A DNA stretch of 64,000 nucleotides from Timonella sp031979385 (GTDB taxonomy: Bacteria; Actinomycetota; Actinomycetes; Actinomycetales; Cellulomonadaceae), in the NCBI GenBank assembly GCA_031979385.1, contig DALZEF010000009.1, positions 1-64,000 of the forward strand, in the 5' to 3' direction. Each line of letters begins with the position of its first letter. Position 1 is the stretch's first letter. The notes beneath the pieces were generated by a model that had not been told where the DNA came from, ran no database searches, and worked only from the letters and a program-made list of their open reading frames with translations. Below, piece by piece: positions 51,001-60,422 of the stretch. Position numbers and translations under genes: made by a program.

Positions 51001-54000
51001 CATCTTCACCTATGCAGTCGAGGACTGGACCGGACAGCGTGCGATCGGCACGATCCGCGTGGGTGTCGTGGAGAAGCCGCAGGCGGCCCTGCCCATCGTG
51101 GCTACAGACGACGAGGTGACCGTCAAACCGGGTACCACGGTCGCGGTACGCGTCACCAGAAACGATGTCGATCCATCGGGGCTCGCGCTCACCGTGGATG
51201 AGTTGGATGAGGTGGCGGGGGTCGTGGCCAGGGTCGTGGACAACACGATTGAAGTTGAAGTCCCGCAGGACGCCGAGCCGACCTACTACATCCCCTACAC
51301 CGTCCGAAACCTAGCTGGCGGTATCGGACAGGCCACCCTGCGCGTCAACGTCAGCACGGAGGCGCTCATCGTGCCTCCAACGGTTCGAGACATCATAGTG
51401 TCCCCAGTCGAGGCAATGGACAAGACCTCCGTCGAAGTCGACGTATACGCCGTCGCTGAGAACCCGTCAGGAACTCCGGCGGAACTCGAACTCACGGTAC
51501 CGAACTCGCACGCGGACATCGCGCAGGTGACAGGCTCTGGAAAAGTCACCGTCCAACTCACGGAAACCGCCCAAACGGTTCCGTTCCGGCTGACTAACCC
51601 AGAGGCACCGGATCAAGCATTCGCCTACGCGTTCATCTCCGTCCCAGCGCTCGGTGACTTCCCACCCGTTCTACGCCCGAAGACTCGCGAACTGGTCACC
51701 TCCACCGCTCAGGAAATTGAGATCCCATTGGCGGAGTTCGTGCAGGTTGGCTCTGGTAAGACCCCAATCATCAGGGATGCCAGCTCCGTGCGGTCGGGGC
51801 AGAGCGATGACAGCGGCCTTGTCGTTGACAGTGGCACCCTCAGATTCGTGTCCGAACGGTCATTCAGCGGAATCGCATCGCTAACCTTCGAGGTTTGGGA
51901 TGGAACGGGCGAAACCGCCAACTCCTCAATCCTGACGCTGCCGATTACCGTTAGGCCGATTGAGGAGCTACCACCCACATTCGCCCCCGCAGTGCTACAG
52001 CTTCCACAGGGCAATGAGGTGGTTAACGTTGACCTGACGCGGTTCACACGCGCCGCTGCCGGAATGCCCGAGGACACATATTCCTACGCCGTGGCGGCAA
52101 CACCGGCATACGGTGTCACCGCGGCGATTGACGGCACAGTGCTGTCCGCATCCGCTCCCGCAGGCGCGACGAGGGGAACCAGAAGCGAGATCGCAATCAC
52201 GCTCACGTATGGACTTGCGAACAAACTCAACGTGACCGTGCCCTACGAGATTGTCGCCTCAACCAAGCAGCGCCCTACCGTGCGCGAACACACCATTACC
52301 GCCAATGCTGGTCAGACCAGCCAGGTCAACGTGCTCCAAGGGGCCATCGACCCCGTTGGCGAGGGCCTTCGTGTAGTCGATGTGCAGGTGCTTACCTCGG
52401 GTACGGGAGAGGCCACCTTCAACGGCCCCAACGTGACCATCACTCCAGAATCCAGTTTCGCTGGAACCATGCGAGTCGCCTACACCGTGACCGACGCGCT
52501 CAATGACCCCAACCGTAACGTTGAGGGCCAGGTTGTCGTCACCGTCCGCAAGGAACCAGACGCACCGACCGCGCCTCGCGTCTCCAATCCTGGGAACAAG
52601 ACCGTCACCGTCAGTTGGGATGCCCCCAACTCCAACGGCGCACCGGTACTTGACTATCGCGTGACTGCGAGCCCTGGTGGACAGACAACGGTGTGCCAGA
52701 ACACTACCTGCGAGATCTCCGGACTCAGCAATGGCACTGCATACCGATTCACGGTTGCCGCACGCAATGAGGTTGGATTCTCCGCGGAATCCGCCCCGAG
52801 CAGTGACATCACCCCGGATATCCTCCCAGAAGCTCCCTCCGCACCAACCGTCGAGTTCGGTGACCGCCAGATCAGCGTTCAATGGCAAGCACCACGTAAC
52901 GAAGGCTCGGCCATCGTGCGATACCTGCTTGAAATCTCACCTGGGATCGGTAGCGAAGGCGTCAGTTCGCGGACTGTGACGGGCACAAGCACAACCATCA
53001 CCGGTCTCAAGAATGGGACGGCCTACACGGTACGGGTGAGGGCAGTGAATTCGGCTCTCGCGGAAAGCGGCCAGGGCCCATGGAGCCCAGAGTCTGAACG
53101 AGTCATCCCGGCTGGCGTGCCAGACGCTCCGAAAGTCGATGTTGCGCTGCCATCAGACACCCCGCTCGGACGCCAGATCAACGTCTCATGGTCCCCAGGC
53201 TCCGAAAACGGTGACTCGATCAACCGCTATACGGTGCGAGTGATGTCCGGGAACACCGAGGTTGCAGTGCGACGCATTGAAGCAGCGCAAACCAAATGGA
53301 CGTTCACAGAGGCCGAGAACGGCGTGGACTACCGGTTCCAAGTGACGGCGCGAAACAAGGCAGGGGTTTCTGCCCCTGGAGTCTCCGACGCAATCTCTTC
53401 CTTTGCCGTGCCAAGCGCACCGCGGGCACTGACCAGCGAGGTTGTCGCAGACCGGAACTACGCCCAGGGTGGGGCAGTGAAGTATCTGTGGGACACGCCG
53501 CTTGAGACCGGTGGGCGCGGAATCCGGATCTCCCACTACGAGGTTCGAGACACCGATACGACCACTTCGGGTACGAGCCACACGCGTGAAGGAATCACGC
53601 CGGGGCAAGACTCGGGTGAGATCTCTGTTCGTGCGTGTAACACTCGCGGTGTGTGCTCCGAGTGGACGAAACTCGCCGGCCAGACGGCACTGACGAAACC
53701 GCAGTCCCCAACGGTCACGCGAGTCAGCGCCCAGCGCTACGACTCCTATGAGTTCACGATAGCAGCCCGCAATACGGGTGGAACCTCAAACGTGAGCCTT
53801 GAGTATCGGCTTGGTTCTTCTGGCACATGGCAGTCAGTGCCCGCCTCAAGGCAGGTTTCTGGGACGATCACAGACTTTGGCACTGATGAAAATTCTCGTG
53901 ACGTCTTGATTGAAGTCCGCGCCTCCAATAGCCAGGGCAACAGCCCGATCAGCAGCGAAACAATGACCGTACTCAAGCGCCGTCCACCAGGGGCGCCACA

Positions 54001-54325
54001 GAACCCTGTACTTCAGGCGAATGAGTCGTGGCAGGGCCAACTCACAGGTACGTGGCAGAAAGCCACCGAGCGCGGGCTCCCGATCCAGAAGTACAGGTAC
54101 TGCATAGTGCAGGTCGGATCAAGCCAGACATGCGATTCGTCTAGTTGGACCGGGGGTGAGGTGGTTGAAGGAGAACCACTGAAGACCCGAGACCACTGGG
54201 GCGAAGCTGGACAGACATATGAGCTCAGGGTCTGGGCTATAGCAACTGCGGCAGATGGATCAGAAGTTCTTGGGCCAACGTCCAAAGCAACCGTTGTGGT
54301 TCCGGAGCCGACAACCGACCCGTAG
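48083..54325 (+). CDS. Giant surface protein with Ig-like and Fn3 domains
   Basis: 2080 residues from GTG 48083, which overlaps the kinase TAG (TAGTG) and has AAGGGAG eight bases upstream. A basic start and one membrane segment (MPSIVAGVTVPAVLATLAVANPG, about 30-52) are followed by a repetitive beta domain (about 60-350, perhaps a propeller). An acidic Glu/Asp/Pro linker follows (about 375-420), then about ten Ig/cadherin-like repeats of roughly 95 residues (about 420-1490; each with a D-x-D-P-D-G-D-like turn such as FVDPDGDQLVLAD or DYASDPDGDTLSLV). At the C-terminus there are about six Fn3 domains (about 1490-2080). There is no LPxTG anchor. The corresponding bifidobacterial FN3 protein is reported to bind host cytokine TNF-alpha; whether this one does is unknown. 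Confidence 0.9.
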   Translation: MQFVRKGWWKDRAQWRANPNRARTWRRRMPSIVAGVTVPAVLATLAVANPGVTIAEVELNDGTVWITNTTDLKIGRYNAKVKELNGGVVTSGASFDVLQDESDVVAHEPATISRIDPATMSYSAVAQIPGQSKVALNAGIVAIADPTGRIWAAPVEALETINESTPVVADLSDGTALTIDPEGTIYAFDPGAGQVHTYALINGGFVEQGTIALKDSGGMALAQDPADQPVLSVVGTTPVVTANRTLHTPSTSVSLSQYGGQPIVQANGAARGAVFVATDRGLLSVNINTGAVTTLIDGVSGRPAQPVFLGNCVHAAWAASGPNYTVLCGEAAASTGSMEDVMSLENVSAMSNLVFRVNRDQIVLNDTLAGRIWLPENVPQSEDPNWNDVETPDDNKETPEDDDETDPEQSDTTQCSTSDRAPRARDDEFGVRADRATLLYVLSNDSVGQCGIIAITEFEDIAAEFGTVRRVDNGRALQAEILPSASGSVSFEYTITDGRGQNPPSTAKVTLRVTPEHVNDAPVELRQSRMEVEQGATTSYNVLANFVDPDGDQLVLADAKLEEGNGSLRFRKDGMVSYVADTQRVGMERATITVTDGERTLDSELIIDVRSSGTLAPTITPIFRNAYVSSEIEVDVVSAVKNRSSEPVRLAAVDEVAGTEISADLEAGTFTFMAPTPGSYYVNFTLVSPPHTVSGLARIDVREVPSDRLPPVAVSDVALLPGGGEVTVAPLDNDFDPNGGVMVLTGVELAPDSALSVGVIEHRFINISSRVSLKQPETIHYTVDNGYATAKGSILVQPVEPSTEQRPPSVKPITVSVRSGGVVTIPVLDYASDPDGDTLSLVRDLPSPLPESQGLLFVSGNVLRYQAPDTPRTTTTTFMIEDSAGQTAIGELTVNVHASNPETKTPPQPKRVTTRVYAGETVRIPISLTGIDQDGDGVILLGQGDQLPTQGYVSNVGADWIEYTAYDTARGTDIFTYAVEDWTGQRAIGTIRVGVVEKPQAALPIVATDDEVTVKPGTTVAVRVTRNDVDPSGLALTVDELDEVAGVVARVVDNTIEVEVPQDAEPTYYIPYTVRNLAGGIGQATLRVNVSTEALIVPPTVRDIIVSPVEAMDKTSVEVDVYAVAENPSGTPAELELTVPNSHADIAQVTGSGKVTVQLTETAQTVPFRLTNPEAPDQAFAYAFISVPALGDFPPVLRPKTRELVTSTAQEIEIPLAEFVQVGSGKTPIIRDASSVRSGQSDDSGLVVDSGTLRFVSERSFSGIASLTFEVWDGTGETANSSILTLPITVRPIEELPPTFAPAVLQLPQGNEVVNVDLTRFTRAAAGMPEDTYSYAVAATPAYGVTAAIDGTVLSASAPAGATRGTRSEIAITLTYGLANKLNVTVPYEIVASTKQRPTVREHTITANAGQTSQVNVLQGAIDPVGEGLRVVDVQVLTSGTGEATFNGPNVTITPESSFAGTMRVAYTVTDALNDPNRNVEGQVVVTVRKEPDAPTAPRVSNPGNKTVTVSWDAPNSNGAPVLDYRVTASPGGQTTVCQNTTCEISGLSNGTAYRFTVAARNEVGFSAESAPSSDITPDILPEAPSAPTVEFGDRQISVQWQAPRNEGSAIVRYLLEISPGIGSEGVSSRTVTGTSTTITGLKNGTAYTVRVRAVNSALAESGQGPWSPESERVIPAGVPDAPKVDVALPSDTPLGRQINVSWSPGSENGDSINRYTVRVMSGNTEVAVRRIEAAQTKWTFTEAENGVDYRFQVTARNKAGVSAPGVSDAISSFAVPSAPRALTSEVVADRNYAQGGAVKYLWDTPLETGGRGIRISHYEVRDTDTTTSGTSHTREGITPGQDSGEISVRACNTRGVCSEWTKLAGQTALTKPQSPTVTRVSAQRYDSYEFTIAARNTGGTSNVSLEYRLGSSGTWQSVPASRQVSGTITDFGTDENSRDVLIEVRASNSQGNSPISSETMTVLKRRPPGAPQNPVLQANESWQGQLTGTWQKATERGLPIQKYRYCIVQVGSSQTCDSSSWTGGEVVEGEPLKTRDHWGEAGQTYELRVWAIATAADGSEVLGPTSKATVVVPEPTTDP

Positions 54326-54439
54326 CGTCCGTGGGTTCTGGACTATTAGCTGAACCATTGCTACCACAGCACGTCATCAGCAGGTATAAAGGTTAAGACG
54401 TGCGGGGCACACGCATGAACCACGATAGAAGGAAGAGAC

Positions 54440-55444
54440 ATGACTCAGCAGTCAGTTCCCCAGGTTGGGGGAGCAGCGAACCTCGCATCCGTTGAGGATG
54501 CGACGGCGTTCGCGCAGACCTTCGATTCGATCGTGGCGAATGTGTCGCGTGCGGTGCTTGGCAAGAAGACTGTGGTGCGGCTTGCGCTCACTGCACTGTT
54601 TGCTGAGGGGCACCTCTTGCTTGAGGACGCACCGGGAACGGGTAAAACCATCCTGGCCAAGTCGATCGCGGCCTCGATCTCGGGAACCCACAACCGCATC
54701 CAGTTCACTCCAGACCTCCTGCCATCAGACGTAACCGGTGTGACCATCTACGATCAAAAGACCGGACAGTTCGAGTTCCACCGTGGACCGGTGTTTGCTT
54801 CGGTCGTGCTCGCCGATGAGATCAACCGCGCTTCGCCCAAAACGCAGTCGGCCCTGCTTGAGGTGATGGAGGAATCTCGGGTCACGGTCGATGGCACGAC
54901 GTTTGATGCGGGGCGTCCTTTCATCGTGATCGCAACCCAGAACCCTATCGAGCAGGTGGGAACCTACCGTTTGCCGGAGGCGCAACTTGACCGATTCCTG
55001 ATCAAGACATCGCTGGGGTATCCGGATGAGGACTCGATCGTTGAGATCCTTGAGGGAGCCGCGCAGCGTGATCGTACCCGAATGCTGACCCCTGTCATTG
55101 ATTCAAACGACGTCGTCGACATGGCCGATATCGCCGCAAGCATTTACATTGACACCGCGATTGCACAGTACGTTGCCCGCATTACGGACGAGACTCGAAG
55201 GGACTCGCAAACTCAGGTCGGCGTGTCGGTTCGTGGCGCACTTGCACTGGTGCGGTGTGCGAAGGTGTGGGCTGCCGCTCAAGGACGCAACTATGTGATC
55301 CCAGATGACGTGAAGCAACTGGCTGTGCCGGTCTTGGCGCACAGGCTCGTCCTTGACGTGGATGCTGAGTTCAACGGTGTCACCAACGAGGAGGTCATGT
55401 CTCGGATCCTGACGGAAGTGGCCCCACCGTCTTCGAAGAAGTGA
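54440..55444 (+). CDS. MoxR-type AAA+ ATPase
   Basis: 334 residues. Walker A is LEDAPGTGKTILAKSIA, Walker B VVLADEINRASPKTQSALLEVMEE, sensor 1 in FIVIATQNPIEQVGTYRLPEAQLDRF, and the arginine finger region QLDRFLI. MoxR ATPases act as chaperones, often for VWA or DUF58 partners, and the next gene is DUF58. The 114 bases before it contain a GGTATAAAG motif near 54380-54390, so a second promoter inside the cluster is possible. Start ATG 54440, GGAAGAG upstream. Confidence 0.94.
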   Translation: MTQQSVPQVGGAANLASVEDATAFAQTFDSIVANVSRAVLGKKTVVRLALTALFAEGHLLLEDAPGTGKTILAKSIAASISGTHNRIQFTPDLLPSDVTGVTIYDQKTGQFEFHRGPVFASVVLADEINRASPKTQSALLEVMEESRVTVDGTTFDAGRPFIVIATQNPIEQVGTYRLPEAQLDRFLIKTSLGYPDEDSIVEILEGAAQRDRTRMLTPVIDSNDVVDMADIAASIYIDTAIAQYVARITDETRRDSQTQVGVSVRGALALVRCAKVWAAAQGRNYVIPDDVKQLAVPVLAHRLVLDVDAEFNGVTNEEVMSRILTEVAPPSSKK

Positions 55445-55447
55445 CCT

Positions 55448-56695
55448 GTGGCTACCTTACGGACACGTCCGAGGAGAGCCGGGAACAGCCAGCGCCCGCG
55501 GAGGATGCTGCGGCCTAGGTCTCGTCCCACGCCTGAGATCGGTGTGGGTCACTGGTCGTTCGTACCGCTCGCCTGGGCGGCGCTGGGCGGCGCTGGGTTT
55601 TCTCTGTTTCTTGGATATCGCTATGGCTGGGCTGAAGTTCAGGCTGCCGGGGTGTTTGCGCTCGTTGTGGTCGCCTTTGCCGCGGCTCTTACGTTGGGTC
55701 GGGCGCGCTATCGGATCGAGTTGGCGTTGGGTGAGGAGAACGTCACGGTCGGCGAGCGAGCCTTCGGCCGAATCGATGTTGAGAATGCCTCGAAACGTCG
55801 ATTGTGGGCCTCAATGCTCGAACTACCCGTTGGTAGTGGTCGTGCTGAGTTCTCACTGCCGTCGCTTGGCTCGGGGCAGACACATGAGGAACTGTTTGCG
55901 GTACCCACCAGGAAGCGCGCGATCATCATCGTTGGGCCTGTCAAATCCGTACGTACCGACCCATTGGGGCTTGCCCGCCGCGAGGTCGTCTGGACGGAGG
56001 CGAAACATTTGTACGTTCACCCTCAGACCGTGCTCTTGCGTGGAGCCGCCGCGGGGGTGCTGCGTGATCTCGAGGGCCAAACGCTCAGGACGGTCACCGA
56101 CAACGACATGAACTTTCACGCACTCCGGGAGTATGTCCCCGGCGATGATCGCCGGGCCATCCACTGGAAGTCGAGCGCCAGGAATCAGTCCCTCATGGTG
56201 CGGCAGTTTGAGGACACCCGGCGTACCCATACGGCGATAGTGTTCGAGGAGACGCAGTCGCGTTGGAACGACGATGCGTCGTTTGAGCTTGGGGTGTCGG
56301 TATTCGCATCGCTTGGGGTCAACACGATTCGTGGCGATGGGGACCGGACCTTGCTCGTGTCTGATCGGGTGCTGTTGAGCGCCACTCCCAAATCCTTCCT
56401 CGATTCCACATCCGCCATTGAGCCCGCTGTGGGAGAATCCTCTTCTTGTGGGGCGGAACATCTGGCGCGGTATGCGCAGGACTGTTCTCTTGCGTTCATC
56501 GTCACGGGCGGTAGCGTGGACAGCGCGCAACTGAGGCAGGAGATGCGTAATCTCCCTCCTGGTGTCCGGGCCGTCGTGTTCCGGTGCGAGGCCGGTATCG
56601 AAGCGCAGATCCGCACGCATAGGCTCGTCACCTACGCACGTATCGGTTCCCTCGAGGAACTACCGCGCGTGCTGCGACAGGCGGTGTCCGCGTGA
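55448..56695 (+). CDS. DUF58 membrane protein
   Basis: 415 residues, GTG 55448, three bases after the MoxR stop. Two membrane segments near the start (FVPLAWAALGGAGFSLFLGYRYGW and VFALVVVAFAAALTLG). The DUF58 signature is GDDRRAIHWKSSARNQSLMVRQFEDT (about 235-260), with the VWA-like end. The usual partner of MoxR. The start is basic (RTRPRRAGNSQRPRRMLRPRSRPTP). It overlaps the next gene by four bases. Confidence 0.92.
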   Translation: MATLRTRPRRAGNSQRPRRMLRPRSRPTPEIGVGHWSFVPLAWAALGGAGFSLFLGYRYGWAEVQAAGVFALVVVAFAAALTLGRARYRIELALGEENVTVGERAFGRIDVENASKRRLWASMLELPVGSGRAEFSLPSLGSGQTHEELFAVPTRKRAIIIVGPVKSVRTDPLGLARREVVWTEAKHLYVHPQTVLLRGAAAGVLRDLEGQTLRTVTDNDMNFHALREYVPGDDRRAIHWKSSARNQSLMVRQFEDTRRTHTAIVFEETQSRWNDDASFELGVSVFASLGVNTIRGDGDRTLLVSDRVLLSATPKSFLDSTSAIEPAVGESSSCGAEHLARYAQDCSLAFIVTGGSVDSAQLRQEMRNLPPGVRAVVFRCEAGIEAQIRTHRLVTYARIGSLEELPRVLRQAVSA

Positions 56696-59058
56696 GTGTG
56701 ACCGACAAACTCAGCCGTCAATTACAGGATGAGACCTCCGCCTTACGCGATTGGGCGCCTCTTCGGGCAGTGATCGACGTATTCATCGCCGTGCTATGTG
56801 TGGGTTTCGCGATGATGCCTATCCTGCCCGCCTACGGAACTCCTGCAGCGTTAACTGCGGTCATGGCGGGACTTATCGCTGCCATGGTGCCGGTCCTGTT
56901 GGGGGCATTCTTGCGGTGGCCGTTTCCGTTGACGATGCTTGTGGGAATCGCCTCCTACGTTGTGGTCGGCGGCGCGGTGGCCTTCGGACGCGATCTCGTC
57001 TGGGGAGTCGTGCCGTCTGGGCAGTCCATGACGAGTATGCTCACGGGAACTGTCACGAGTTGGAAGGAATCCTTGACGCTCGAGCCGCCGCTCGGACAAT
57101 CCGACGGCGTTCTGGTGTTGCCATTCCTGCTCGCATTCCTCGGTGCCTTTCTTGTCTCGTGGGTCGTGGGGTGGCGTAACTCCTGGCTGACCACAATCAT
57201 CGCAACAGGCGTCGTCACGTTGGTGTTGATCACCTCGATCCTGTGGGGAACCCAGGAAACCGTGCTGGGATCTCACCTCGGCGTCGGGCTCTTCATGGTG
57301 TTGACCGTATGGGCAACCTGGCGGATGAAGGTCTGGCGACCACGTCGATGGGCCTCGATGAGCTTCTTCCTCGCTGCTGTGATTGTCGCGAGCACGGTAC
57401 TCTCCGGGCAGTTCGCACCGCAGGCACCGCGATTCGTACTGCGCTCCATTGTCATCCCACCGTTTGACCCACGCGATCAGATCAGCCCGCTCTCGCTCTA
57501 CCGGCATTACGTCAAGGACCGTGCGGAAACGCCCCTTGTGAGCGTTTCAGGTCTGCCCGAAAATGGTCTCGTCCGGTTGGCCACGCTCGATGCCTACGAT
57601 GGCGTGGTCTGGTCTGTGTCGGGAGATCAAAGCCGCGCTGGATCAGGTGCGTTCCGACGGATCGGTGAACGCATCGAGCAGACGGCTCAGGGAGACCCCT
57701 ACGATGTGCGGGTCAAGATTGAGGAACTGGACGGTGTGTGGACACCGACGATCGGTTACCTCTCCGCAGTCGATTTTGACTCGGGAAGCGTCACCGACTT
57801 CCGGTTCAACGACGCAACCGGTGCTGCCGTGACGATTGGCGGTCTCCGTCCTGGGACCTCGTACCGGCTTCAGGGGGTGCTCCCGGCGACACCGACCGAT
57901 GAGGAACTGGGCGAGACCGGGGTGGGAAAAATCGCGCTCGCAGACGTTGCCAACATCCCAGACATCATCACTCAGGAGGCAATCGCGATTGGACGGGAGG
58001 GCGCCAACGTGCCGCTCGTCATTCGCAAATACGAGGAGTATTTCCAGACTCGCGGGTATTTCAGTCATGGGGAGGCAACCGGTGGGTATCCGTCCCTGTC
58101 TGGCCACGGAGCCGACCGCATGGACGATCTGTTCTCCGCTGAGCTCATGGTGGGCGACGCCGAGCAGTATGCGTCGGCGATGGCGCTGCTTGCCCGGTCG
58201 CAGGGTGTGCCCGCACGCGTTGTGGTTGGGTTCATTCCTGAAGAGGGAGCTTCAGACGTCACATTCACGGGTGCTGACCTGAGCGCATGGGTTGAGATCT
58301 ATTACAACGAGTATGGATGGGTGCAGTACTTCCCGACCCCTCCAACTTCGCAGACCCCAAACGCATCTGACCAGGAAAAGGACCCTGAACCAGAGCCCGA
58401 GGCTGTTCAGTTGCCGCCAGATCCCCGGCCACCGGCTACGCCACCGGCAGTGAACACCGAGGATACCGATATCGATGCTCAAGAGGACCCGATAGACGAG
58501 TCATACGACTGGTTCGCGATAGTCCGGATCACTGCGGTGGTTGGTATCCCGCTCATCCTGTTGCTCGCTGGACCGCTCATCGTGATCGCGTTGAAAGCCC
58601 GGCGCAGAGGACGGCGCAAGCGTGCTCCCGGCCAGTTAAGCGTCATCGGTGGCTGGCAGGAAACTCTTGACGATGCCTTTGATCTGGGTATCCGTCCCGA
58701 GAAGGATCTGACTCGTCGAGAGACAGCACGCTTCATCGAGACGAGCCAGCCGCAGGTGCCGATGCGTCGACTCGCGGACACGGCTGATCGGGCTCACTTC
58801 TCGCACGGAGAATGGAGCCAGGTCGACAGTGAGCAGTACTGGCTTCAGGTCGAGGAAAGCCGTCGGGCGCTCGCGCGTTCCGTGTCGTGGCGTAGACGCG
58901 TGTTCGCCAAGGTGTCGCCAGCATCCCTGAGAGCGCGTAAAGCACAGCGGAAGGCCGACGCCGAGGCTGCGAAGTTAGCGGCGGAACTATTGGAGCAGAG
59001 CGCCGCGCCAGAGCAGCAGAAGTCTGTCGAGCAACGCCAATGGAGTCATAGTCCCTAG
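56692..59058 (+). CDS. Transglutaminase-fold membrane protein (DUF3488 type) without the catalytic triad
   Basis: 788 residues, GTG 56692. Six or so membrane segments at the start (about 25-240), then a large extracellular part with the transglutaminase-like core (about 440-560), then a further membrane segment (FAIVRITAVVGIPLILLLAGPLIVIALK, about 607-634) and a cytoplasmic tail. In normal proteins the core reads G-x-C-E-Q-F-A, H-A-W-V-E and D-P-T-P. Here it is G488-D-A490-E-Q-Y, S531-A-W-V-E and F547-P-T-P. Cys, His and Asp are all replaced, so peptide crosslinking is not expected. It is the last gene of the cluster, with a terminator at 59079. Confidence 0.9.
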   Translation: MSVTDKLSRQLQDETSALRDWAPLRAVIDVFIAVLCVGFAMMPILPAYGTPAALTAVMAGLIAAMVPVLLGAFLRWPFPLTMLVGIASYVVVGGAVAFGRDLVWGVVPSGQSMTSMLTGTVTSWKESLTLEPPLGQSDGVLVLPFLLAFLGAFLVSWVVGWRNSWLTTIIATGVVTLVLITSILWGTQETVLGSHLGVGLFMVLTVWATWRMKVWRPRRWASMSFFLAAVIVASTVLSGQFAPQAPRFVLRSIVIPPFDPRDQISPLSLYRHYVKDRAETPLVSVSGLPENGLVRLATLDAYDGVVWSVSGDQSRAGSGAFRRIGERIEQTAQGDPYDVRVKIEELDGVWTPTIGYLSAVDFDSGSVTDFRFNDATGAAVTIGGLRPGTSYRLQGVLPATPTDEELGETGVGKIALADVANIPDIITQEAIAIGREGANVPLVIRKYEEYFQTRGYFSHGEATGGYPSLSGHGADRMDDLFSAELMVGDAEQYASAMALLARSQGVPARVVVGFIPEEGASDVTFTGADLSAWVEIYYNEYGWVQYFPTPPTSQTPNASDQEKDPEPEPEAVQLPPDPRPPATPPAVNTEDTDIDAQEDPIDESYDWFAIVRITAVVGIPLILLLAGPLIVIALKARRRGRRKRAPGQLSVIGGWQETLDDAFDLGIRPEKDLTRRETARFIETSQPQVPMRRLADTADRAHFSHGEWSQVDSEQYWLQVEESRRALARSVSWRRRVFAKVSPASLRARKAQRKADAEAAKLAAELLEQSAAPEQQKSVEQRQWSHSP

Positions 59059-59078
59059 GCTGACCGATGAAGAGAGGG

Positions 59079-59106
59079 AGGACAACCCCTGCAGGGATTG
59101 TCCTTC
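59079..59106. terminator. Bidirectional terminator at the end of the kinase/Fn3 cluster
   Basis: AGGACAACCC (59079-59088) and GGGATTGTCCT pair across a short CTGCA loop, with one bulged A. It lies between convergent genes. Confidence 0.75.
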
Positions 59107-59126
59107 CTCGATCGGTAGACGTTCGC

Positions 59127-60173
<1,047 letters not shown>

Positions 60174-60422
60174 TCCTCCATTGTTGCGTATGGTCCCGAC
60201 TCGTGCTGCGGATCAGCAGCCACGACGTGGCCTGTTTGTTGGAGCACTGGGAAATGTTGTTGAACTGTGATCAACAATTGGGCGGTCTCGGCGTCAGCGG
60301 TGACTATGGTAGAGATGCCTGAGGTTCAATGGCGAGCCTCGGCGCCTTCTTGAGCGGTGGAATTGGCCCACAGGAACGTGATGACCTGGTTGGGCCAACT
60401 CCGCAGCGTTCCACGAACCGTG

